A program made the position numbers and the translations under genes. Source: Roseiarcus sp963770275 (GTDB lineage: Bacteria > Pseudomonadota > Alphaproteobacteria > Rhizobiales > Beijerinckiaceae). Taken from it: a stretch of 64,000 bases of DNA. Under the pieces are notes generated by a model, which worked only from the letters and a program-made list of their open reading frames with translations, had not been told where the DNA came from and searched no databases. Where the stretch lies: positions 310,001 to 374,000 of the forward strand of contig CAVYPD010000035.1 in the NCBI GenBank assembly GCA_963770275.1. Reading direction: 5' to 3'. Below, one piece after another: positions 29,973-40,728 of the stretch (position 1 is the stretch's first letter; every line of letters starts with the position of its first letter).

Positions 29973-32432
29973 TTGGACGAAGAAGGCAAGGACCTGGCTA
30001 ACGACGCCAAGGCCGCCAGCGACAGCTATGGCGCGGATTCGATCAAGGTGTTGCGCGGCCTCGACGCCGTGCGCAAGCGGCCGGGCATGTACATCGGCGA
30101 CACCGACGACGGCTCCGGCCTCCACCACATGATCTACGAGGTGGTCGACAACGCCATCGACGAGGCTCTGGCCGGCCACGCGAAGCTCGTGACCGTGACC
30201 CTCAACGCCGACGGCTCGTGCACCGTCACCGACGACGGGCGCGGCATTCCGACCGGCATTCACGACGAAGAGGGCGTGTCGGCCGCCGAAGTCATCATGA
30301 CCCAGCTCCACGCGGGCGGAAAATTCGACCAGAACTCCTACAAGGTTTCGGGCGGCCTGCACGGGGTCGGCGTTTCAGTGGTCAATGCGTTGTCGACGCG
30401 GCTCGTGCTGCGCATCTGGCGCGACGGGCTCGAGCACCTCATCGAATTCGCCGGCGGCGACGCTGTCGCGCCGCTCAAGGTGGTCGGACCTGCGCCGATC
30501 GTCGACGGCAAGCCGAAGCGCGGCACCGAGGTCACGTTCACGCCCTCGCCCGAAACCTTCACCATGGTCGAGTTCGACTACGCGACCATCGAGCATCGCC
30601 TGCGGGAGCTCGCGTTCCTCAACTCGGGCGTCCGGATCATATTGACCGACTTGCGCCACGCCGAGCCCAAGCGCGAGGAGCTCTTCTACGAGGGCGGCCT
30701 CGAAGCCTTCGTGCGCTACCTCGACCGCGCCAAGACCGCGCTGATCGATAAGCCCATCCTCATCAAGGGCGAGCGCGACAACATCGGCGTCGAAGTCGCT
30801 CTGTGGTGGAACGACAGCTACCACGAGAATGTGCTGCCCTTCACCAACAACATCCCCCAGCGCGACGGCGGCACGCATCTCATCGGCTTGCGCAGCGGGC
30901 TCACGCGTCAGTTGGTCGGCTATGCCGAAAGCTCGGGACTGCTCAAGAAGGAAAAGGTCGATCTTACCGGCGAGGACACCCGCGAGGGCCTGACTTGCGT
31001 GCTCAGCATCAAATGCCCGGATCCGAAATTCTCGTCGCAGACGAAGGACAAGCTGGTCTCCTCCGAGGTCCGTCCGGTCGTCGAGGGGCTCGTCAACGAA
31101 CTCTTGTCGCAATGGTTCGAGGAGCATCCGCAGGACGCGCGGGTGGTCGTCGGCAAGGTGGTCGAGGCGGCGCAGGCGCGCGAAGCCGCGCGCAAGGCGC
31201 GCGAGCTCACCCGCCGCAAGGGCGCGCTCGACATCGCGAGCCTGCCCGGCAAGCTCGCCGACTGTCAGGAGCGCGACCCGGCCAAGTCCGAGATCTTCAT
31301 CGTCGAGGGCGATTCGGCCGGCGGAACCGCCAAGCAGGGCCGCAACCGCGAGTTCCAGGCGGTGCTGCCGTTGCGCGGCAAGATCCTCAATGTCGAGCGC
31401 GCGCGCTTCGACAAGATGCTGGGAAGCGAACAGATCGGCACCCTGATCACCGCGCTTGGCGCCGGCATCGGGCGGGACGACTTCAACATCGAGAAGCTGC
31501 GCTACCACAAGATCATCATCATGACCGACGCGGACGTCGACGGTTCGCACATCCGCACCCTGTTGCTGACGTTTTTCTTCCGACAGATGCGCGCGATCAT
31601 CGAGGCGGGACATCTGTTCATTGCGCAACCGCCGCTGTTCAAGGTCAAGCGCGGCCAGTCGGAGCAATATCTCAAGGACGAGCGGGGGCTTGAGGATTAT
31701 CTGGTCGAGGCGGGACTCGACGGCGCGACGCTGACGCTCGCCAACGGCGAAGCACGCGCCGGCGCCGACCTACGCGCGCTGGTCGAGGAGGCGCGCGCCT
31801 TGCGTCGGCAGCTCGATGGCCTGCACTCGCGCTACAACCGCGCCCTCGTGGAACAAGCTGCGCTCGCTGGCGCCCTCCGGCCGTTAAGCGGCGCCGACGA
31901 TCCCGAGGGTGAGGCGCGTGTGGAGCTGCTCGCAGACCGCATGAATGGGATTGCCGAGGAGACCGAGCGGGGCTGGAGCGCTAGGCTCGATGCGAACGGC
32001 TATGTGCTGACGCGCGAGGTGCGCGGCGTCCGGCAGGCGGCGGCGCTCGACGCGGGCCTGCTCGCTTCGGCCGACGCGCGCCGCCTCGACGAGCATGCGC
32101 GGCCGCTCAGCGAAGCCTTCGCCGAGCCGGCGACCTTTGCGCGCCGCGGCGACACGACCACCGTCTCCGGTCCCTCGGAGCTGCTCGAGGCGGTCAACGC
32201 CGCCGGCCGCAAGGGCGTGGCCTTCCAGCGCTATAAGGGCCTGGGCGAGATGAACAAGGACCAGCTCTGGGAGACGACCCTCGACCGCGAAGCCCGCACG
32301 CTTTTGCAGGTCAAGATCCGCGAGGTCGACGAGGCCGACGATATCTTCGTCAAGCTCATGGGCGACATCGTCGAGCCGCGCCGCGAGTTCATCCAGGAGA
32401 ATGCGCTGAGCGTGGCGAACCTGGACGTGTGA
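29973..32432 (+). CDS. gyrB: DNA gyrase subunit B
   Basis: ATPase subunit of gyrase, which introduces negative supercoils; essential. 819 residues and intact, which is notable among so many broken neighbours. GHKL ATP site: YEVVDNAIDEALAGHAKLVT, DDGRGIPTGIHDEEGVSAAE and GGLHGVGVSVVNALSTRLVL. TOPRIM acids: FIVEGDSAGGTAKQGRNREF (near residue 445) and TDADVDGSHIRTLLLTFFFR (near residue 518). The C-terminus contains FQRYKGLGEMNKDQLWETTL and ends LSVANLDV as usual. The start codon is TTG; no better ATG precedes YGADSIKVLRGLDAVRKRPG. Convergent with the DUF488 gene, 7 bases apart. Confidence 0.98.
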   Translation: MDEEGKDLANDAKAASDSYGADSIKVLRGLDAVRKRPGMYIGDTDDGSGLHHMIYEVVDNAIDEALAGHAKLVTVTLNADGSCTVTDDGRGIPTGIHDEEGVSAAEVIMTQLHAGGKFDQNSYKVSGGLHGVGVSVVNALSTRLVLRIWRDGLEHLIEFAGGDAVAPLKVVGPAPIVDGKPKRGTEVTFTPSPETFTMVEFDYATIEHRLRELAFLNSGVRIILTDLRHAEPKREELFYEGGLEAFVRYLDRAKTALIDKPILIKGERDNIGVEVALWWNDSYHENVLPFTNNIPQRDGGTHLIGLRSGLTRQLVGYAESSGLLKKEKVDLTGEDTREGLTCVLSIKCPDPKFSSQTKDKLVSSEVRPVVEGLVNELLSQWFEEHPQDARVVVGKVVEAAQAREAARKARELTRRKGALDIASLPGKLADCQERDPAKSEIFIVEGDSAGGTAKQGRNREFQAVLPLRGKILNVERARFDKMLGSEQIGTLITALGAGIGRDDFNIEKLRYHKIIIMTDADVDGSHIRTLLLTFFFRQMRAIIEAGHLFIAQPPLFKVKRGQSEQYLKDERGLEDYLVEAGLDGATLTLANGEARAGADLRALVEEARALRRQLDGLHSRYNRALVEQAALAGALRPLSGADDPEGEARVELLADRMNGIAEETERGWSARLDANGYVLTREVRGVRQAAALDAGLLASADARRLDEHARPLSEAFAEPATFARRGDTTTVSGPSELLEAVNAAGRKGVAFQRYKGLGEMNKDQLWETTLDREARTLLQVKIREVDEADDIFVKLMGDIVEPRREFIQENALSVANLDV

Positions 32433-32439
32433 GCCCAGT

Positions 32440-33002
32440 TCACGGCCGGAGGTCGAGCATGGGCTGCGTGTCCTTCGGATAGGTTAGCCTCCCATCTGGC
32501 TCGACCCGGGCTTCGGGCGTCAAACGCGCTTGCTCAACGTGACCGGGGCCGAGGATGTGGAACACCTCCTCGCCCGCGGCGATCAGATAGTCCGCAATGA
32601 TCCGGCGATGGCATCGCCACCAGAGGCTCTCCGCGCACATGACGGTCGAGGCGCGTTGCGTGACCAAGCGCGCGCAGGTTCTCAAGGCCTGAGCGGAACT
32701 CTTCGCTCAGCGCGTAGTCGGCGTAGTTGTGAAAGCTTGCGTTCTCCCAGAAAGCGTTGACGTCGGGCGATACGCCAGGCTGCTTTCCGCGCAAGTCCGC
32801 CGAGCGCGGCGAAATGCTCATACGCAATTCCGTGCACAGCGAGCGAGGCGGGCAAGGCGTCGCGGTTGAATTGCGGGTTGGTTCGCGAGCGCGGAACGGT
32901 GCGCACGTCGACGACGAGCTTGACTTCCGCAGCCATCAAGAGCGCCGCAAACTCGTCGATCGGGCGGGTGGAATGTCCGATGGTGAAGAAGGGATTGGGC
33001 AT
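32440..33002 (-). CDS. DUF488 family protein (two frameshifts)
   Basis: Conserved cytoplasmic protein of unknown activity. The start MPNPFFTIGHSTRPIDEFAA has the family's T-I-G-H-S motif. VKLVVDVRTVPRSRTNPQFN is the second conserved block (VD-R-PRSR). After shifts near 32765 and 32685 come EFRSGLENLRAL and the Cys/His block MCAESLWWRCHRRIIADYLI, also typical of DUF488. The corrected length of about 187 residues is usual. No functional context: it lies between gyrB and a divergent hydrolase. Confidence 0.82.
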
Positions 33003-33093
33003 GGACGGAGATATACATCTTCTCCCCGGTAGGCGCTCCGGCCTCAGCTGCTCGCGCGGCGCGCCCAGGTTGATGACCGGCGGCGGACAGAGT

Positions 33094-33114
33094 AGTATAC
33101 AAGCTTTGTATACT
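33094..33114 (+). promoter_or_regulatory. Palindromic operator before the 33134 hydrolase
   Basis: AGTATACAA (33094-33102) and TTGTATACT (33106-33114) are perfect 9-bp inverted arms with a 3-base spacer, 19 bases before the hydrolase ATG. The shape fits a dimeric repressor site; TTGTATAC-type half-sites are often bound by GntR-family regulators. No regulator gene is adjacent. Confidence 0.65.
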
Positions 33115-33133
33115 TTCCTTGCGGAGAAGCCTC

Positions 33134-33974
33134 ATGCGCCAGTTCGCCCTCGCCGCGTTCATCGCCTGCGTCGCGCTCCCCTCCATCGCGGCCGAGCGAT
33201 GGGAGACCTTGCCGCCGACCCCGGCGCCGATCGCCACGGACCGTAGCGGCGAAGCCGAAGCCAACGGCATCAAGATCCACTACGCGATCTACGGCCAGGG
33301 TTCGCCGGTGATCTTCCTGCACGGCGGCCTCGCCAATACCGACTATTGGGGCAACCAGGTTCCCGCAGTCGCGGCGCATCATACCGTGATCCTGATGGAC
33401 AGTCGCGGCCATGGCCGCACCACCCGCGATGCGCGCCCTTACGGCTATGACCTGATGGCCGACGATGTCGTGGCGCTGATGGATGTGCTGAAGATCCCGA
33501 AGGCCGACATCGTCGGCTGGAGCGACGGCGGCATCCTTGGGCATCGACCTCGCGATGCGCCACAAGGATCGCGTCGGCAAGGTCTTCGCCTTCGCCGCCA
33601 ACACAGTCACCTCCGGCGTGGTCGAGGGCGTCGAGAAAAACCCGACTTTCGCCGCCTATATCGACCGGGCCGGCCATGAATATGCCGAGCATTCCGCGAC
33701 GCCCAAGGAATACGACGCCTTCGTCGATCAGATCAGCAAGATGTGGGCGGACCAGCCGAACTGGACCGACGATCAGCTGAAGGCGATCGACACGCCCATC
33801 CTCGTCGTCGACGGCGACCATGACGAGGCGATCAAACGGCCGCATACCGAATATATCGCCGCGACCATCCCGCACGCTGGGCTGCTGATCCTGCCGAACG
33901 CAAGCCACTTCGCGTTTCTGCAGGACCCGGACCAGTTCAATTTCGCCATCCTGCATTTCCTCGGCGACGAATAG
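33134..33974 (+). CDS. Secreted alpha/beta-fold hydrolase (one frameshift near 33538)
   Basis: Predicted periplasmic serine hydrolase with a signal peptide (RQFALAAFIACVALPSIAAE). It has IKIHYAIYGQGSPVIFLHGG, then YWGNQVPAVAAHHTVILMDS and RGHGRTT. The nucleophile elbow is GWSDGG (IVGWSDGGILG), after which an extra G shifts the frame. The remainder IDLAMRHKDRVGKVFAFAAN reaches LVVDGDHDEAIKRPH (acid) and PNASHFAFLQDP (catalytic His). Corrected length is about 280 residues. It is controlled by the palindrome directly upstream if that site is functional. Substrate unknown. Confidence 0.83.
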
Positions 33975-34084
33975 ACATCCGCCCAGGCTTAATTGGGTCA
34001 ACACGACGGTGCGGTTTCGAAGCGTTGACAAGCGCGAAGCCGTTATTAGGTGAATTGATAGACTTGATCACGGACCCCATCGCA

Positions 34085-34945
34085 ATGGTCGAGATCGCAA
34101 TCTCGTCACTCCCTCACATTGAGGCAAACCTGAATTATGTGGCGGCTACAGGCGAGAAGCTCGTTTCCTATGCCTACGAGCCCCCCGCCGGGGTTCCGAT
34201 GTCCAATGTTCAGGTCGAAGGACACGCGACAACGATCCACGATCTTCGCCCCGCGGCGTCGAAATTCGCGCTGGACGAGGTCGGTTTTAAGCTTCTCACG
34301 CACCGAAGCGCGGTCAGGGATTTCTGGGACGAAGAGGAAATCAAACGGATTTATTATCCCGAATCCGTCGACCTCTTGAAGCGGGTGACCGGCGCGACCG
34401 AAGTGCGCGTGTTTGACCACACATTGAGGCGCCGCGTGCCTGGGAAGAACGATCGTTCGACCGGAATTCCGCGCCAGCCCGCCAGTCTCGTTCATGTCGA
34501 TCAGACGGCGAAATCCGGGGTGGAGCGCCTGCGGGTCGCCTATCCTGACGAAGCCGACGCGCTGCTTCGCCGCCGCGTCGCCATCGTCAATCTGTGGCGG
34601 CCGATCACCTCGCCGGTCCTCGATGCGCCGCTTGCCGTGTGCGACGCGCGCAGCGTGACCCCAAAGGACCTCGTCGCCTCCGAACTCGTTTATCGCGATC
34701 GACGCGGCGAGACTTACAATCTCGTCTACAATCCGGGCCAGCGCTGGTTCTATGCGCCGGAAATGCGCGCGGACGAAGTTCTGCTGCTCAAGTGCTTCGA
34801 CTCGCGCGATGACGGCGCCGTATCTCGCTTCGCTCCCCACACGGCGTTCACCGATCCGACTGCGCCTCAAGACGCGCCGCCGCGCGAGAGCATCGAGCTG
34901 CGCACCTTCCTTATTTTCGGAGAGGATGATAAGGCCCGGCATTGA
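34085..34945 (+). CDS. CmcJ/NvfI-family putative non-heme iron oxygenase
   Basis: Members of the CmcJ/NvfI (GA4-desaturase-like) family are non-heme iron hydroxylases, desaturases or methoxylation partners, mostly of fungal and actinobacterial secondary metabolism. Visible family features are LNYVAATGEKLVSYAYEP at the start, FWDEEEIKRIYYPESVDLLK and the metal site HVDQTA (His-x-Asp in LVHVDQTAKSG). VAIVNLWRPITSPVLDAPLA, YAPEMRADEVLLLKCFDSR and the distal PHTAFTDP follow. About 286 residues from ATG 34085; the frame stays open to a TTG at 34025, giving 20 more residues. The neighbouring OYE gene suggests a small redox pathway on an unknown substrate. Confidence 0.75.
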   Translation: MVEIAISSLPHIEANLNYVAATGEKLVSYAYEPPAGVPMSNVQVEGHATTIHDLRPAASKFALDEVGFKLLTHRSAVRDFWDEEEIKRIYYPESVDLLKRVTGATEVRVFDHTLRRRVPGKNDRSTGIPRQPASLVHVDQTAKSGVERLRVAYPDEADALLRRRVAIVNLWRPITSPVLDAPLAVCDARSVTPKDLVASELVYRDRRGETYNLVYNPGQRWFYAPEMRADEVLLLKCFDSRDDGAVSRFAPHTAFTDPTAPQDAPPRESIELRTFLIFGEDDKARH

Positions 34946-35015
34946 CGCCGAAGCGGCTTCTCCGCCGCCTTTTCTCCCTCTCCCCATAAGATCAACGACA
35001 AGCCGATACGAAGGG

Positions 35016-35038
35016 CCCCGAGCCAATCAAGCTCGGGG
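35016..35038. terminator. Perfect GC-rich hairpin between the CmcJ-like and OYE genes
   Basis: CCCCGAGC (35016-35023) and GCTCGGGG (35031-35038) are perfect arms around a 7-base loop. No U-tract follows. It may terminate the upstream gene weakly or act as an RNA element before the OYE gene. Confidence 0.4.
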
Positions 35039-35086
35039 TCGAAGATGAGTGTCATCGCGCGCGTTCAACTCGGAGAAACGAACTCA

Positions 35087-36160
35087 ATGCCCACGCTGCT
35101 CGACCCGTTGAAGATTGGCGATCTGGAGCTTCCCAACCGCATTCTCATGGCGCCGTTGACGCGCAACCGGTCGACCGGTCCGGGGCGCGTTCCGAACGCG
35201 ATGATGCGCGACTATTACGCGCAGCGCGCGTCCGCCGGCCTCATCCTTTCCGAGGCGACCTCCGTCGCGCCCGCAGGCGTCGGTTATCCGCATACGCCGG
35301 GCGTCTGGTCCGACGAGCAGGTCGAGGGCTGGCGCAACGTCGTCGAGGGCGTGCATGCCGCCGGCGGGCGCATCTTCCTCCAGCTCTGGCACGTCGGGCG
35401 CATCTCCGATCCGATCTACCAGGACGGCGCGCTGCCGGTTGCGCCCAGCGCAATCGCGCCCAAGGGCAATGTGAGCCTGGTTCGCCCGCAGCGGCCTTAC
35501 GTCGCGCCCCGCGCGCTCAAAACCGAGGAGCTTGCGGACGTCGTCGAGGCCTATCGTCACGGCGCCCAGAACGCGAAAAAGGCCGGGTTCGACGGCGTCG
35601 AGGTCCATGGCGCGAACGGCTATCTGCTCGACCAGTTCCTGCAGGACAGCGCCAACAAGCGCGACGACGGCTACGGCGGCTCGATCGAGAACCGCGCCCG
35701 CCTCCTGCTCGAAGTGACCGACGCCGTCGTCTCCGTGTGGGGCGCGGGCCGGGTGGGCGTGCATCTCGCGCCCCGCGGCGACATGCATGACGTCGGCGAC
35801 AGCAATCTGCCTGCGACCTTCGGCCATGTCGCGCGCGAACTCGGCAAGCGCAACATCGCCTTCCTTTGCGCCCGCGAATCGACCAAGGCGCCGCGCCTTG
35901 GGCCCGATCTCAAGACGGCGTTCGGCGGCGTCTATATCGCCAACGAAGGCTTTTCGCGCGATGACGCGGAGGCGACGATCGAAGCCGGCGAAGCCGATGC
36001 GGTCGCGTTCGGCAAGCTCTTCATCGCCAACCCCGACCTGCCGCGCCGCTTTTCGCTCGGCGCCCCGCTCAGCGCCTGGAACGCAGAGACCTTCTATACC
36101 GACGGCCCGGCCGGCTACACCGACTATCCGGCGCTCGAGGAGAAGGCGGCGGCCGAGTAG
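35087..36160 (+). CDS. Old Yellow Enzyme family NADH:flavin oxidoreductase
   Basis: FMN enzyme that reduces activated C=C bonds of enones, nitro compounds or similar. MPTLLDPLKIGDLELPNRIL begins the TIM barrel. PLTRNRSTGPGRVPNAMMRD and YYAQRASAGLILSEATSVAP carry FMN contacts; IFLQLWHVGRISDP is the flavin/active-site strand. FDGVEVHGANGYLLDQFLQD has the substrate-binding His-x-x-Asn pair (HGAN), and SANKRDDGYGGSIENRARLL is the classical OYE signature. The C-terminus ADAVAFGKLFIANPDLPRRF holds the phosphate site. 357 residues from ATG 35087; an in-frame ATG at 35045 lies upstream of the natural N-terminus. Closest to the NemA/xenobiotic reductase group. Confidence 0.92.
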   Translation: MPTLLDPLKIGDLELPNRILMAPLTRNRSTGPGRVPNAMMRDYYAQRASAGLILSEATSVAPAGVGYPHTPGVWSDEQVEGWRNVVEGVHAAGGRIFLQLWHVGRISDPIYQDGALPVAPSAIAPKGNVSLVRPQRPYVAPRALKTEELADVVEAYRHGAQNAKKAGFDGVEVHGANGYLLDQFLQDSANKRDDGYGGSIENRARLLLEVTDAVVSVWGAGRVGVHLAPRGDMHDVGDSNLPATFGHVARELGKRNIAFLCARESTKAPRLGPDLKTAFGGVYIANEGFSRDDAEATIEAGEADAVAFGKLFIANPDLPRRFSLGAPLSAWNAETFYTDGPAGYTDYPALEEKAAAE

Positions 36161-36178
36161 AGCGCAAGCGCGGGCGTC

Positions 36179-36475
36179 TCACGCCTTCAGGTGCTCGACC
36201 TCCATGAAGGCGAAATCGAACGGATTGGCGTTGACCACATTGTGCTCGACGCCCTCCCGACGTTGATAGGGAACATGCTTCTTGAGCGTCGCCGTGCGCG
36301 ATCCGCCGCCCGGCTCCTCGAGCAGAAGGTCGCCGTCGAGCATGGGCACCACGACATAGTCGGCCTCGTGGCGGTGCCAACCCGTCTCGGCGCCGGGCGC
36401 GAACCGCCACTCGGTGACCCGCACATGCGGCTCCGAGATGTGCACATGGGGCACGGCTTTCGGTCTTGAGGACAT
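36179..36475 (-). CDS. Small cupin-domain protein
   Basis: Single-domain beta-barrel protein of 98 residues. Cupin motif 1 is seen in GAETGWHRHEADYVVVPMLD G (two His and a Glu as likely metal ligands), and motif 2 in GVEHNVVNANPFDFAFMEVE (His near residue 77). Possible roles are metal-dependent catalysis or ligand sensing; no function can be assigned. Convergent with the OYE gene, 18 bases apart. Confidence 0.8.
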   Translation of the reverse strand: MSSRPKAVPHVHISEPHVRVTEWRFAPGAETGWHRHEADYVVVPMLDGDLLLEEPGGGSRTATLKKHVPYQRREGVEHNVVNANPFDFAFMEVEHLKA

Positions 36476-36601
36476 GGGGCTGCTCCGTTCGGCTCGACAG
36501 GTCGCCAGTCAGCCCCGCCTCCATTCGGTTTGCAAGGGCCGGCGGTGCAGAAGGGGCGGCCGGGATACAACCCCTGCGTGATCCTTGATCCAGACCCAGC
36601 G

Positions 36602-36722
36602 CATAAACGCCAGTAAACGCCATTAAAAGGGAATAAACGTTAGTAAATTTGCTGACGTTTACTAGCGTTTATTTTTCCGAATCGGGACTTTTCAATGGGT
36701 TGCGGCCGTTTGGAGTAAAAAA
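36602..36722 (+). repeat. Dispersed iterated repeat, plus-strand copy
   Basis: Iterations related to TAAACG-x-x-AGTAAA (ATAAACGCCAGTAAACGCCA; ATAAACGTTAGTAAATTTGC; GTTTACTAGCGTTTATTTTT) include an inverted pair AATAAACGTTAGTAAA / TTTACTAGCGTTTATT. Then come the core CCGAATCGGGACTTTTCAAT plus GGGTT (36677-36701) and the tail TTTGGAGTAAAAAAATT. It matches the minus-strand element at 23165-23275 over about 110 bases. The 585-base gap 36476-37059 holds this repeat and nothing else recognisable. Confidence 0.78.
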
Positions 36723-37059
36723 ATTTCCCTCCGCCATCTCCGGTTGTGCGCGACGGTCTGAAGCCAGATTTCGGCGCCGTTTGTTTTCTCCTCACTCAAC
36801 GTCCGAACGCGCGGCCAATTCCGCGCCCGGGAATGGTATAGCACGTATTTCTCTTTTTGCCAAGATAGCAGCGCCTGATTTTCTGCTCGCCACGATTCCG
36901 TCTGAGACGGGGTTCCAGACGCGTCCCGATCGCGCCCCGGCGTCAATCCGTCGCGCTCGCGAGGGTCCGGAAATTTGTGTAAACCTCGTTTTTGAGCTGC
37001 CGGCAGGAGGGGTCAAAGACGCATCGCCAGCAGGCAGGAGCTAGGGGCGGGAGGAGAGC

Positions 37060-38025
37060 ATGCCCATTCGCGCACGCGTCGGCCGGCACACGCGATCCGG
37101 AGGCGGCCATTGCCAGAACTGGGCCGATGATCAGAAGGCCATCATCGATCTCCTGAACCGCATTCCGCGGACGAGCGGGGGAACGCAAGGCGGCCTCAAT
37201 CCGCGCATCGTCGCGGGGATCTGCAGCAACGAACTCTATGCCGCGATCTCCGCGTTTGAGGACAAGTATTGGCCCGGACAGCGCAGCGGCTACATTGATC
37301 CTGGCGGGGCAATGTATCAAAAGCTCGCGCTGTTGGCCGCTCCCGCGGCCTCCCCTCCAGCGGCGGCGCCGCCGCCACCCCCACCCCCAGCTCCGCCGCC
37401 GACCACAGGCCCAATTCCCCGTCCTCTGACGGCTGGCGAGACCACGTTGCTTCGATCGGTTTTCGCCGACACGCTCAGTTATGCTGACCAGTATGTCGGT
37501 AGGAACGACGGCGAAGTGGGCGGCCCGTGGAACAGCTACACGCCGGGCTATCTTCCGAATATGGCGGTGAGACTATGGAGCTGGGATTACAGTGGCGAGA
37601 GCCCCGACAAGGCCGCGGTGTTCGTTCATGAAATGGTGCATGTCTGGCAGTCGGGCCATGGCAGCCACAACGCCTTGAGGGGCATCTATCTCTGGCTGAA
37701 GTACGATCATGTTTGGAGAGACTACGACAATTCCTATGTTTACGATCTCAATTCCTCAAGTTCGCTGAGCGACTTCAACATGGAGCAGCAGGCGCAGATC
37801 ATCCAGGACTATTATCGCGTGCTTAAGGGCTCGGACCCGGAGTCTCGGTCCTCGGATTGGACAAAAAAATACAATGTTGGGACGAAGAAAGCCCTGACTG
37901 ACTACCAGCCTTATGTGGGCCAGTTGCAATCAGCGGGACCTTTTGAGGGGGTCGGCGCGGGCGCAGATGGCACAGAGGCTCGCGAGCGCATCATGCGCCG
38001 CGCCTGGGGACGCAACGCGCCGTGA
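37060..38025 (+). CDS. Unrecognised protein with HExxH zinc-metallopeptidase-like domain
   Basis: 321-residue protein of unknown function. Residues 18-90 form an N-terminal domain (CQNWADDQKAIIDLLNRIPR; ISAFEDKYWPGQRSGYIDPG). Residues 95-122 are a Pro/Ala linker with a run of seven Pro. Residues 123-200 carry PLTAGETTLLRSVFADTLSY and AAVFVHEMVHVWQSGHG, with HEMVH at 190-194 as a zinc-site motif. This second half resembles HExxH domains found in Vgr-related and Rhs-type secreted proteins, judged from memory. No signal peptide is seen. RBS GGGAGGAG precedes ATG 37060. It stands alone directly after the dispersed repeat and its base use is less GC-biased than its neighbours, suggesting acquisition. 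Effector or toxin role is an inference. Confidence 0.6.
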   Translation: MPIRARVGRHTRSGGGHCQNWADDQKAIIDLLNRIPRTSGGTQGGLNPRIVAGICSNELYAAISAFEDKYWPGQRSGYIDPGGAMYQKLALLAAPAASPPAAAPPPPPPPAPPPTTGPIPRPLTAGETTLLRSVFADTLSYADQYVGRNDGEVGGPWNSYTPGYLPNMAVRLWSWDYSGESPDKAAVFVHEMVHVWQSGHGSHNALRGIYLWLKYDHVWRDYDNSYVYDLNSSSSLSDFNMEQQAQIIQDYYRVLKGSDPESRSSDWTKKYNVGTKKALTDYQPYVGQLQSAGPFEGVGAGADGTEARERIMRRAWGRNAP

Positions 38026-38292
38026 TGGCGGGTGCCTGAGCGCGAGGTTGGCCGATCCATTCGCTATATGATTGTCGCCCCTAAGCTCCGATATCTCCCA
38101 CGCCCTACTCTTCCATCCAAAGCGAACGTCTTGACCCATTCATCGGGGGCTTTGTAGGCTTCCTGCAACCCTTCGGCCGGAGTCTCGCCGTCGATCGGCG
38201 CGGGCGCTGTGAGCTGGCTCCATAGGCCCGGTCGGAGAAGAGCGGTTCGGTCGCCCGAAGCCCAGCAAAGCCATAAGAATAGGGAGCGCTCG

Positions 38293-38757
38293 ATGACCGC
38301 GAAGACCCCCGAACAACGCATTGCCGATCTTGGCCTCGCGCTTCCTCCCCCGGCCCGCGCGGTTGCCAATTATGCGCCCTGGGTGATCACTGGAAACCTG
38401 GTGATGACGTCAGGCAATCTGCCGTGGCGGGACGGCAAGCTCGCCTATGTCGGCAAGATCGGCCGCGAGATTTCCGGGGACGACGGCTACAAGTCGTGTC
38501 AGCTTTCCTGCCTGAATGCTGTCGCGCAGATCAAGCAGGCGGTCGGCGAGCTCACGAAGGTGAAGCGCATCGTGCGGCTGGAAGGGGTGCTCAGCGTGGA
38601 CGACGCCTATAAGGAGCACCCCAAATGCCTCGATGGCGCGTCCGATCTGATCAACACCGCGTTCGAAGAGAAGGGCCGCCACACGCGCATGATCTACACC
38701 AACCCGGTGATGCCGCTCGACTGCACGTCGCTGGTGGTTCTGTTCGCGGAGATTTGA
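38293..38757 (+). CDS. RidA/YjgF-family protein
   Basis: RidA enzymes deaminate reactive enamine/imine intermediates formed by PLP enzymes; subgroup roles vary. This 154-residue protein has the longer form seen in many alphaproteobacteria: TPEQRIADLGLALPPPARAV, YAPWVITGNLVMTSGNLPWR, then CQLSCLNAVAQIKQAVGELT and VKRIVRLEGVLSVDDAYKEH. It ends HTRMIYTNPVMPLDCTSLVV. The catalytic Arg of classical RidA appears replaced in the region before NPVMPLDCT, so activity is uncertain. Convergent with ureC, 225 bases apart. Confidence 0.87.
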   Translation: MTAKTPEQRIADLGLALPPPARAVANYAPWVITGNLVMTSGNLPWRDGKLAYVGKIGREISGDDGYKSCQLSCLNAVAQIKQAVGELTKVKRIVRLEGVLSVDDAYKEHPKCLDGASDLINTAFEEKGRHTRMIYTNPVMPLDCTSLVVLFAEI

Positions 38758-38982
38758 ATGACCGCGGGCGTGCGCCCGCGCGCCCGCTCGCCGGGCCGCC
38801 GACAATCACGAGGCCGAGAAGCGAGGCGACCGAGCAGAAGGCGGACCTCGATTGAACGAAGGGGAAACGCCTTTATAGAGACGCAACGTCATTCGTTCGA
38901 GCCCATGCAGCGGAATTGTTATCTCCCCGGAGTCACCCCTGCATCGATTTGGCCCGGCATGAACGACTGAACCCGCCTCCCA

Positions 38983-40719
<1,737 letters not shown>

Positions 40720-40728
40720 CGAGAGGAC

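Noticed and set aside
37369..37410. C-rich run as a possible simple-sequence repeat
   Set aside because: It encodes the Pro/Ala linker of the HExxH protein in frame; no need for another explanation.
38064..38290. Minus-strand stretch with coding-like composition upstream of the RidA gene
   Set aside because: No start with ribosome-binding site and no recognisable family; could be a relic but support is too thin.
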